Shown here: piece by piece, positions 57,624 through 64,000 of the stretch
How positions within the stretch are numbered: position 1 is the stretch's first letter
Layout of the letters: each line of letters starts with the position of its first letter
Made by a program: the position numbers and the translations under genes
Assembly: GCA_028693055.1 (NCBI GenBank)
Contig: JAQUWD010000003.1
Coordinates: forward strand, 1-64,000
Length of the DNA: 64,000 nucleotides
Direction: 5' to 3'
From: Eubacteriales bacterium
GTDB lineage: Bacteria; Bacillota; Clostridia; Christensenellales; Aristaeellaceae
The notes under the pieces: model-generated
What the model saw: the letters and a program-made list of their open reading frames with translations, nothing else
Databases searched by the model: none
What the model was told of the DNA's origin: nothing

Positions 57624-58538
57624 TTAGATTACGAATTGTTCCATATAGCGCTTGGAAAGCCGCAGGGATTGTAAAACCTTCTCTTTGCTGCCCTCAAAAG
57701 CGCGATCCTCTACCTCAATGCAGGTGCAACCGTCGTATCCGATATCCGTTAAGGCGGATACATAGCGCCCCCAGTCCACATCGCCAAGGCCCGGCAGCTT
57801 GGGAGACATGTAATCCAGCGGATAGGCCATCGTGCCGCATTCATTCAGCTTATCGACATAAAGCTTGATATCCTTGTAGTGGACATGAAAAATTTTATCC
57901 TTGAACTCATATAAAGGCTTGATATAATCGATCATCTGCCAGACGAAATGAGAAGGATCGTAGTTGATGCCAAGATTGTCGGAGGGCAGCAGCTTGAAAA
58001 CCTTACGCCAGATAGCGGGGGTAGTCATTAGGTTTTGCCCGCCGGGCCATTGATCCGCTCCAAAAAGCATGGGACAGTTTTCAATTGCGATTTTCACGCC
58101 TTGTTCCTCGGCTAGCTTCACGATGGACGGCCATACCTGACTGACGATTTGCAGGTTATCCGCCACCGTTTTGTTTTGATCTCTGCCGATGAAGGTGGTA
58201 ACCATGTTAACGCCGAGTTTATGGGAAGCTAAGATCACCTTTTTCAAATGCTCCACATTAAAGGCGCGTTTCTCTAAATCGCCGTCCAGCGTATTGGGAT
58301 AAAAAGCCAGAGAGGAGATCTCCACGTTGCGCTTTGCGCAATACTCTTGAATATATCGTATTTTTTCGTCTGAAAGATCGTCTACGTTAATATGGCTTAC
58401 TCCTGCATAACGGCGCTCCGCTTTACCCTGCGGCCAACAGGCGACCTCTACGCACCCAAATCCCATTTCCGAGGCGGTATCGATCATTTCTTCAAAACTC
58501 CACCCGTCTAAAATGGCGCTAACAAACCCCAATTTCAT
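57624..58538 (-). CDS. sugar phosphate isomerase/epimerase (xylose-isomerase-like TIM barrel)
   Basis: A 304-residue protein of the AP_endonuc_2 / IolE-IolI TIM-barrel family. It starts MKLGFVSAILDGWSFEEMID, and metal-site residues lie in VKIAIENCPMLFG, LGINYDPSHFVWQMIDYI, KIFHVHYKDIKLY and CTCIEVEDRAFEGS. Members epimerise or dehydrate keto-sugars and inositols. It is downstream of the LacI regulator and faces an Rbs-type importer, so its substrate is probably the imported sugar or cyclitol after oxidation by the Gfo/Idh enzyme at the window end. Confidence 0.82.
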   Translation of the reverse strand: MKLGFVSAILDGWSFEEMIDTASEMGFGCVEVACWPQGKAERRYAGVSHINVDDLSDEKIRYIQEYCAKRNVEISSLAFYPNTLDGDLEKRAFNVEHLKKVILASHKLGVNMVTTFIGRDQNKTVADNLQIVSQVWPSIVKLAEEQGVKIAIENCPMLFGADQWPGGQNLMTTPAIWRKVFKLLPSDNLGINYDPSHFVWQMIDYIKPLYEFKDKIFHVHYKDIKLYVDKLNECGTMAYPLDYMSPKLPGLGDVDWGRYVSALTDIGYDGCTCIEVEDRAFEGSKEKVLQSLRLSKRYMEQFVI

Positions 58539-58570
58539 GGCAATCCCACCTTTTCATTTATATGACCCGC

Positions 58571-59572
58571 TTACACGGAGTCCCGAAGGACGAGCTCCGT
58601 TTTCAGCAAGTACTGCCTTGGCTCGGAGGATAGGGGATTTTGAATCCGATCGTTCAATGCCTCGCAAGCCATATAGCCTAATTGAAACTGCGGCATATTG
58701 ACCGCTGCGACGCCGGGATGCGTCATTTGAGAAATATAGGTATTATCAAAGCTGATTAAGCTTAACGCCGCAGGAATTTGGATTCCTTCGGCATTTGCTG
58801 TTTTCACCACAGCCGCCGCAAAGATATCGCTGGTGGCAAGGATCGCATCCGGGCGTTCAGAATTGAGCAGCATCTGTCGGGCGACAGCCAAGGCGCTGTC
58901 AAAGCCCATTTCCGTGACATGGGTAATGAATGCTGGATCGATAGGGAGACCGGCTTCCTTAAGCGCGGCTTCGTAACCCAGCAGACGCTGACGCGCATAC
59001 TTATATTTTTCCGGCCCATTCATAATGGCAATCCGTTTTCGACCCCGGCGTAGTAAATTTTCTACCGCGTTTTTAGCAGCGGTAAAGTCATCCACGCTCA
59101 CATAGGGAAGGGTGGACTTCTCATTGTACTCGGCACATTGTACTACGGGTACGGCTTCGCTTAGTCGATCCAATACCTCAAGGCTGCTAACTGGACTTAA
59201 TAAAATAAGGCCACAGGCGTTTACCAGACGGAGCAGACGCAATAATTTTCCAGAATGCGTGTCCACATTGCTTTCGGGATAAAGGAGGATTTCTAGCCCG
59301 TGATTTTTAGCGGCTGCTTGCATTCCTTTAATAATTTTTGCATAAAATGGGTTGTCCACATTGGGAAGCACAACTACTAGCAATTTGTTATGAAGAATAG
59401 GGATGGCTTCCTCGTGAGGATAACCAAGCGCATCCATTGCTTCAATAACCGCGTTTACAGTGGAGGGACGAACCTTGGTCGGGGTGTTAAGCACCCGGGA
59501 GACAGTGGCGATGGAAACGCCTGCTTGGCTGGCGACTTGGGTAATCGTTGCTTCCATGCTTTTCTTTTTCAT
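58571..59572 (-). CDS. LacI-family transcriptional repressor
   Basis: A 333-residue repressor: the headpiece TITQVASQAGVSIATVSRVL and NTPTKVRPSTVNAVIEAMDA is followed by a periplasmic-binding-like sugar domain (LLVVVLPNVDNPFYAKIIKG, DAILATSDIFAAAVVKTANA, SLISFDNTYISQMTHPGVAA). AAAGGAG precedes the ATG at 59572. It is divergent from the importer operon and probably represses both units through sites in the 360-base gap between them. Confidence 0.88.
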   Translation of the reverse strand: MKKKSMEATITQVASQAGVSIATVSRVLNTPTKVRPSTVNAVIEAMDALGYPHEEAIPILHNKLLVVVLPNVDNPFYAKIIKGMQAAAKNHGLEILLYPESNVDTHSGKLLRLLRLVNACGLILLSPVSSLEVLDRLSEAVPVVQCAEYNEKSTLPYVSVDDFTAAKNAVENLLRRGRKRIAIMNGPEKYKYARQRLLGYEAALKEAGLPIDPAFITHVTEMGFDSALAVARQMLLNSERPDAILATSDIFAAAVVKTANAEGIQIPAALSLISFDNTYISQMTHPGVAAVNMPQFQLGYMACEALNDRIQNPLSSEPRQYLLKTELVLRDSV

Positions 59573-59683
59573 ATAGCCACAACTCCTTTTAGCAATAAAA
59601 TCGTTAGTATATAAATATATTATAACAAATTATAGCATAAAAAATGAAGGAATGTAAAGATGCAAATGATTAGTGTAAATTTT

Positions 59684-59698
59684 ACAAACCGATTTTGT
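59684..59698. promoter_or_regulatory. possible LacI-type operator
   Basis: ACAAACCGATTTTGT is an imperfect palindrome with a CG near its centre, as many LacI-family sites have. It lies in the divergent gap between the lacI-type gene and the importer operon. Weak evidence from pattern alone. Confidence 0.3.
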
Positions 59699-59781
59699 TA
59701 TTGCAATTTGTAAGTTGATATCATAAAAAGAAATCTGCTAAAAAGAAGTAATGAAAATGAATGTAAATCTTTCAACTTTTG

Positions 59782-59810
59782 TTGACACATGAAAACGAAT
59801 ATGTTATTCT
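59782..59810 (+). promoter_or_regulatory. promoter of the sugar importer operon
   Basis: Consensus TTGACA (59782-59787), a 17-base spacer and TATTCT (59805-59810). The leader to the binding-protein gene is about 115 bases and contains no obvious riboswitch. Confidence 0.75.
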
Positions 59811-59933
59811 TATCACAAGCAAAAAGAACAGAGGGAGAACAATGATCTCGATAACCATTTCTGTTCTTCAAGCGTTCCCGCTTTCAATGGATTTGAAGGC
59901 GAAGAAGCACTATTTGAAACGGAGGAGAAACTC

Positions 59934-60875
59934 ATGAAAAAGATTCTGGCTGTCGTTCTGGCATTGACGCTATGCTTGGGCTTGTTCACGCTCACAGCTT
60001 CCGCTGAAACCGCCAAGTACAAAATCGGCATTCTGGCCCCTGCGGTCACCCACGGCTGGGTAGCCGGCGTTGCCTATAACGCCGAGCAGCGCTGCCAAGA
60101 GCTGGCGGATACGGTGGAGTACAAGCTGTACACCTCCAACAACGCCGAAGAAATGACCACCCAGCTGGACGACCTCAAAACCTGGGGCGCTCAGGCCATC
60201 GTTGCTTTCCCCCAGTGGGAAGGCATGGAAGTACCGATTCAGGCCGCCATTGACGAGGGCATCGTCGTTGTTAACTTCGATATCCAAATCAACGCCGAGG
60301 GCATCTATCTGGTAACCGGCGACAACGAGAGCATGGGCGTGGAGAGCGCTAAGTACATCGTTGAAAAAATCGGCACCACCGGCACGGTTGTGGCGCTGCC
60401 CGTACCTACCAGCGGTTCCGTTAGCGAGTTGCGTATGAAGGGCTTCACCGACACCATGAAGGAAATTGCCCCTGATGTGCAGATCATCGAATATGCTACC
60501 GCCTTTACCCGTGAAGACGGCTTGAAGGACTTCACCGACATTCTGGCTGCTAATCCCCAGATTGACGCTGTGTACAGCCTAGACGACGAGACCTCCATCG
60601 GCGTTCTGCAGGCGATCTCTGACGCCGGCCGTACCGACATCAAAGCCATCACCGGCGGCGGCGGAAGTCAGGAATACTTCAAGATGATGCCCGAGAACGA
60701 GAACATCTGGATCTGCTCCGCGCTTTACAGCCCTCTGATGGTGAAAGACGCTGTAGACGTTGCGATTTCCGCGCTGAACGGCGAGAATCCCGAAGCTGTG
60801 AAGGTGATTCCCACCACGATCGTTGACCGTGCCAATTGTGCAGATTATATCGATCCTAACAACACTGTGTATTGA
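59934..60875 (+). CDS. ABC importer sugar-binding protein (RbsB-like)
   Basis: A 313-residue extracellular binding protein of the ribose/inositol cluster (Peripla_BP_4). The signal peptide KKILAVVLALTLCLGLFTLT ends ASA-ET; the Cys inside it does not fit a lipobox. The mature protein has KIGILAPAVTHGWVAGVAYN, WGAQAIVAFPQWEGMEVPIQ, YSLDDETSIGVLQAISDAGR and a C-terminal region WICSALYSPLMVKDAVDVAI. It delivers a pentose, hexose or cyclitol to the following transporter. The ATG has GGAGG upstream. Confidence 0.88.
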   Translation: MKKILAVVLALTLCLGLFTLTASAETAKYKIGILAPAVTHGWVAGVAYNAEQRCQELADTVEYKLYTSNNAEEMTTQLDDLKTWGAQAIVAFPQWEGMEVPIQAAIDEGIVVVNFDIQINAEGIYLVTGDNESMGVESAKYIVEKIGTTGTVVALPVPTSGSVSELRMKGFTDTMKEIAPDVQIIEYATAFTREDGLKDFTDILAANPQIDAVYSLDDETSIGVLQAISDAGRTDIKAITGGGGSQEYFKMMPENENIWICSALYSPLMVKDAVDVAISALNGENPEAVKVIPTTIVDRANCADYIDPNNTVY

Positions 60876-60912
60876 TTATCAATCAGCCTACCGTTCAACG
60901 GACGGCTGAGGA

Positions 60913-60943
60913 GAGGGGCTGTGGCGGGACGCTGCAGCCCCTC
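60913..60943 (+). terminator. attenuator hairpin after the binding-protein gene
   Basis: GAGGGGCTG and CAGCCCCTC pair around a 13-base GC-rich loop, followed by CCTTTCATC. It lies about 40 bases after the binding-protein stop and should reduce read-through into the ATPase and permease genes. Confidence 0.65.
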
Positions 60944-60987
60944 CCTTTCATCGACCGCGAAACAACACGGAACGGATGTGATGTGGA

Positions 60988-62466
60988 ATGAAGCTGGAAA
61001 TGAAGAATATCTGCAAATCCTTTGGCAGTAACGATGTGCTAAAGCATGTAGATTTTCATCTAAACGAAGGGGAAATTTGCGCTCTGTTGGGTGAGAACGG
61101 CGCTGGAAAATCAACGCTGATGAACATTTTAGGCGGAGTGCTGGAAGCCGATCAGGGAGAAATCCTGCTAGACGGGAAGGTGCATTCCTTCCGCACCCCT
61201 CTTCAATCGTTGGATGCTGGAATTGCCTTCATCCATCAGGAGCTAAACCTGATCAATGATTTGGCTATTTATGAAAACATGTATATTGGCCGCGAGCTCA
61301 AAAAACCAAGCGGTCTTTTGGATCATCGCCGTATGATCGCTGAAACAGAAAAGGTGTTTGAGCGTATGGCGCTCGATATCAGCCCTAAAACGCTGGTAAG
61401 AGAGCTGGACGCCTCCTATAAGCAAATCGTTGAAATCACCAGAGCCTTGCTAATGAACGCAAAGCTAATCATCATGGACGAACCAACCACCTCCTTAACC
61501 GACCCGGAAATTGAACACGTTTTTTCCATTTTACGTACCCTACGACAGCAGGGCGTTGGAATCGTGTTCATATCCCATAAGCTTCGGGAGGTCATGGAGA
61601 TTTGTGATCGATATACGGTTTTACGAGATGGAAACATGGTTTCCGAGGGAATGGTCTCTGAGGTTACCACTTCCGAGCTGGCTCGATTTATGGTCGGCCA
61701 CGATGTACGCAGTGACGCGCTGGATCTGGAAAACAACAGAGGCGATGCATGTCTGCAGCTTAAGGGACTAACGCGCGAGCCTTATTTTAGGGATATATCC
61801 CTTACTGCCCATAAGGGCGAGGTATTGGGCGTTACCGGTTTGCTGGGAGATGGCAGAAGCGAGCTTTTCTCCACGGTATTCGGCGCGGAGGGGAGCTATA
61901 CGGGAGAAATTGATCTGGATGGGCAACGCGTGAGAATGCACTCCACCGAGCAGGCGATTAAGATGGGGATTGCATACGTGCCTCGCAACCGTAAAGAAAA
62001 CGGTATTATTAAAGACATGACCATCCTAGAAAACGGTACCGTCGTCTCCTGGCCGCGCTTAACAAAGTATTTGTTTTTAGATCACAAGAAGCAAAAGCGG
62101 GAATTTGAAAAGCAAAAGTTGGCGCTGCATATTAAAATGGGCGCTGAAAACGATGTGATTACTAGCCTGTCCGGTGGAAATCAACAAAAAATTGTGCTGG
62201 CAAAATGGTTAAGTGAAAACCCCAAGGTTTTAATCTTGGATAATCCTACCCAAGGCGTAGATGTAGGCGCAAAGGAAGAAATCTACGATATTATCCTTGC
62301 CTTGGCCAAAGCGGGAGTAGCCGTCATCGTGCTTAGCTCAGAGGCTCAGGAAATCATTCGCGTCTGTACCCGCGCACTGGTTATGTACCATGGCGGTATC
62401 ATCGGCGAGGTCAGCGGAGAGACGATGAACGAGCATGCGATCATGCGACTGGCTACCGGCGGCTGA
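60988..62466 (+). CDS. ABC importer ATPase, two-domain (RbsA-like)
   Basis: A 492-residue tandem ATPase. The first half has Walker A LLGENGAGKSTLMNILGG, a Q-loop FIHQELNLI, Walker B LIIMDEPTTSLTDPE and a diverged signature (ELDASYKQIVEITRALL). The second half has a degenerate P-loop TGLLGDGRSELFSTVFG, an intact LSGGNQQKIVLAKWL signature and VLILDNPTQGVDVGAKEEI. This asymmetry is normal for RbsA/MglA. It powers the permease encoded next. Confidence 0.92.
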   Translation: MKLEMKNICKSFGSNDVLKHVDFHLNEGEICALLGENGAGKSTLMNILGGVLEADQGEILLDGKVHSFRTPLQSLDAGIAFIHQELNLINDLAIYENMYIGRELKKPSGLLDHRRMIAETEKVFERMALDISPKTLVRELDASYKQIVEITRALLMNAKLIIMDEPTTSLTDPEIEHVFSILRTLRQQGVGIVFISHKLREVMEICDRYTVLRDGNMVSEGMVSEVTTSELARFMVGHDVRSDALDLENNRGDACLQLKGLTREPYFRDISLTAHKGEVLGVTGLLGDGRSELFSTVFGAEGSYTGEIDLDGQRVRMHSTEQAIKMGIAYVPRNRKENGIIKDMTILENGTVVSWPRLTKYLFLDHKKQKREFEKQKLALHIKMGAENDVITSLSGGNQQKIVLAKWLSENPKVLILDNPTQGVDVGAKEEIYDIILALAKAGVAVIVLSSEAQEIIRVCTRALVMYHGGIIGEVSGETMNEHAIMRLATGG

Positions 62467-62498
62467 TGATGGCATGAAAAAAAGGAGGTCGTTTAACT

Positions 62499-63545
62499 AT
62501 GGAAACCGCTCAAAACAATGAGAAATCCAACTTTTTTCGCTGGCTAGCCGCTAGCTGGAAGAAGAATTCTTTCTTTTCAACCGTATGTGCGCTACTTGTG
62601 ATGATTGTTTTGCAAACCATTGCGCTAGGCTTTAATTATCCTTCCTTTGGCGAATGGTTTGCCGCATGGGGAAAAAACTGGATCAATATTTTACGTAATA
62701 ATGCAGGCGTGGGCATTGTAGCCCTCGGCATGACCTTCGTCATCATTTCCGGCGGTATTGATTTAGCGGTGGGCTCTACGATGGTGGCCATCGGCGCTGT
62801 CATGATGCTGCTGATTGACGGTAACGCCAACGGCGTTCTAAGCGCTATCGGCATTACGGGCGTTCCCGCGTATCTCATTGCAATTATTGCAGGGATTGGC
62901 GTAGGCGTTCTGCTGGGGGAGTGCTCCGGTTTACTGATCGCCCATCGCGGTATGCCGCCCTTTATTGCGACACTGGGTATGATGAAAATTTGCCGCAGCG
63001 TAACGCAGCAATGCATGCAAAAAATATCTCCCAGCGTACCCAAAGGCTTCTTGGCTATAGCTAATACCCGAATTGGCGGCGAGATTATTCTGCCGATTCT
63101 CTATTGGTTACTCATTGCCGCTATTCTCTATGCGGTCAGCAAGCATACCGCCTTCGGACGACAGGTATTCGCGATTGGTTCCAACGAACGGACCAGTAAG
63201 CTATCTGGCGTTAATGTAAAGAAGGTAAAGCGTCGTGTTTATGCTTTGATGGGCGGTTTGGTAGCCATTACCGCTATGATTCAGATCGCTCGTATCGGTA
63301 GTATGGACTATGCCAACGCCGGCAGCGGTTATGAAATGGATGCAATCGCGGCCGTAATCATCGGTGGCACCAGCATGTCCGGCGGCAAGGGGTCCATTAT
63401 TGGTACTGTTGTGGGTATGCTGATATTGGCGGTTATGAACAACCTGCTAAATTTGATCGGCGTCCCTCCATTCCTGCGGGAAGCTTTCAAAGGTGTGATT
63501 GTCATTGCGGCTGTGCTGCTACAAAAGCAGGAATCTACAAATTAG
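62499..63545 (+). CDS. ABC importer permease (RbsC-like)
   Basis: A 348-residue BPD_transp_2 permease with about eight to ten membrane helices. Landmarks are GVGIVALGMTFVIISGGIDL then AVGSTMVAIG, FIATLGMMKICRSVT, FAIGSNERTSKLSGVNVKKV (the EAA-like loop) and IGGTSMSGGKGSIIGTVVGM. AAAGGAGG precedes the ATG. It completes the importer with the binding protein and ATPase. Confidence 0.9.
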   Translation: METAQNNEKSNFFRWLAASWKKNSFFSTVCALLVMIVLQTIALGFNYPSFGEWFAAWGKNWINILRNNAGVGIVALGMTFVIISGGIDLAVGSTMVAIGAVMMLLIDGNANGVLSAIGITGVPAYLIAIIAGIGVGVLLGECSGLLIAHRGMPPFIATLGMMKICRSVTQQCMQKISPSVPKGFLAIANTRIGGEIILPILYWLLIAAILYAVSKHTAFGRQVFAIGSNERTSKLSGVNVKKVKRRVYALMGGLVAITAMIQIARIGSMDYANAGSGYEMDAIAAVIIGGTSMSGGKGSIIGTVVGMLILAVMNNLLNLIGVPPFLREAFKGVIVIAAVLLQKQESTN

Positions 63546-63566
63546 TATAAAAGGAGGAAGAGCGTA

Positions 63567-64000
63567 ATGTGGAAGATCGGTGTCATTGGTTGCGGAAAAA
63601 TTGCCCAAGTACGCCATTTTCCTGAGTACTCAGCGCGTGAGGATGTAAAAATTGCCGCGCTTTTCGATATGAACCCGGTAAGAACCCGCGAAATGGCCGA
63701 AAAATTTGGCGCGAAGGCCTATGACTCCTATAAAGAGCTGTTAGCGGATTCACAGATTGACGCGGTCAGCGTTTGCTCGTCCAATGCAAGCCATGCGGAA
63801 ATCAGCATCGCTGCGTTGAACGCCGGAAAGCATGTACTTTGTGAGAAGCCCATGGCGGTAACGCTGGAAGATTGCGAAGCGATGGTAGAGGCTGCGAAGC
63901 GAAATCATAGGCTTTTGATGATCGACCAGAACCAGCGCTTGACAGACGCGCATCAACAAGCACGGGAATTGATCCGCAAAGGCGCGATTGGTCGGCCCCT
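63567..64000 (+). CDS. Gfo/Idh/MocA-family oxidoreductase (cut by window edge)
   Basis: The first about 144 residues of an NAD(P)-dependent sugar dehydrogenase: MWKIGVIGCGKIAQVRHFPE carries the GxGxxA Rossmann motif, SVCSSNASHAEISIAALNAG is the typical N/D-x-xH strand, and HVLCEKPMAVTLEDCEAMVE has the catalytic Lys of the EKP motif. AAAGGAGG precedes the ATG. It lies 21 bases after the permease gene in the same operon and probably oxidises the imported sugar or inositol. The C-terminal domain is outside the window. Confidence 0.88.
   Translation, partial: MWKIGVIGCGKIAQVRHFPEYSAREDVKIAALFDMNPVRTREMAEKFGAKAYDSYKELLADSQIDAVSVCSSNASHAEISIAALNAGKHVLCEKPMAVTLEDCEAMVEAAKRNHRLLMIDQNQRLTDAHQQARELIRKGAIGRP

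Noticed and set aside
59573-59933. A riboswitch in the long gap before the RbsB-like gene.
   Set aside because: The DNA is AT-rich with promoter and possible operator elements but no conserved riboswitch core that I can recognise.

Overview
The window joins two different pieces of DNA. Positions 1 to about 19,403 are the right-hand part of a temperate tailed-phage prophage; its left end lies outside the window. Positions 19,404 to 64,000 are host chromosome. The host looks like a member of Bacillota, class Clostridia. The support is strong AGGAGG ribosome sites, canonical sigma-A promoters, an Asp23/AmaP/DUF2273-nusB cluster, a CggR-led glycolytic operon, a BofA-like sporulation protein, NifS-ThiI pairing and a TRAP/uronate operon. 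I cannot name the genus from sequence alone.

Prophage. A leftward early operon starts at a divergent immunity switch (15,685-15,814) with two matched ACAC-N5-GTGT operators. Reading leftward it carries a Cro-like repressor, an excisionase-like HTH protein, small ORFs, an XRE regulator, a recombination cassette (Rad50/SbcC-like ATPase, RecT, MBL-fold hydrolase), two conserved phage proteins, a tRNA-like element and an HNH protein. Next come a replication module (DnaD-like initiator, DnaB helicase, stand-alone DnaC-type zinc ribbon), a MazG-like pyrophosphatase, an SH3 membrane protein, a C5 cytosine methyltransferase with a frameshifted 3' end, ASCH and GIY-YIG proteins, and the start of an SNF2-type helicase. 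The rightward lysogeny arm carries a CI-like repressor, an ImmA/IrrE-type protein, an AT-richer secreted protein of unknown function, a small protein with an SPP1 gp7-like Cys/His tail, and a tyrosine integrase. The arm ends at a 45-bp 3' fragment of tRNA-Lys(CUU), which is the attachment-site junction. Structural and lysis genes are not in the window.

Chromosome, 19.4-35.6 kb. This part holds a PHP histidinol-phosphatase-like gene, an AraC regulator, an IS30 transposase remnant, hisS-aspS, and the Asp23/AmaP/DUF2273 cell-envelope set. These lead into nusB, a TsaD-like M22 paralogue, folD, xseA, xseB, ispA, a PAP2-like membrane protein, a cysteine desulfurase and thiI. A bofA-like gene faces the other way.

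Chromosome, 35.7-45.5 kb. cggR-pgk-tpiA-gpmI form a glycolytic operon without gapA, with a recognisable CggR operator at its promoter. Then come an ECF sigma factor split by a one-base frameshift, a membrane protein with a duplicated ectodomain and an in-frame palindromic insert, an alpha/beta hydrolase, and azlCD.

Chromosome, 45.5-64 kb. A leftward operon dctP-dctQ-dctM-uxuA-uxuB-gntR imports and degrades hexuronates. Next are a YcxB-like membrane protein, TrmO, a secreted SH3/peptidoglycan-binding protein and an 833-residue orphan with a coiled coil. The window ends in a sugar locus: a TIM-barrel isomerase and LacI regulator face an RbsB/RbsA/RbsC-type importer and a Gfo/Idh dehydrogenase that is cut by the window edge. 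Hairpins follow both solute-binding-protein genes, suggesting that each binding protein is expressed above its transporter.
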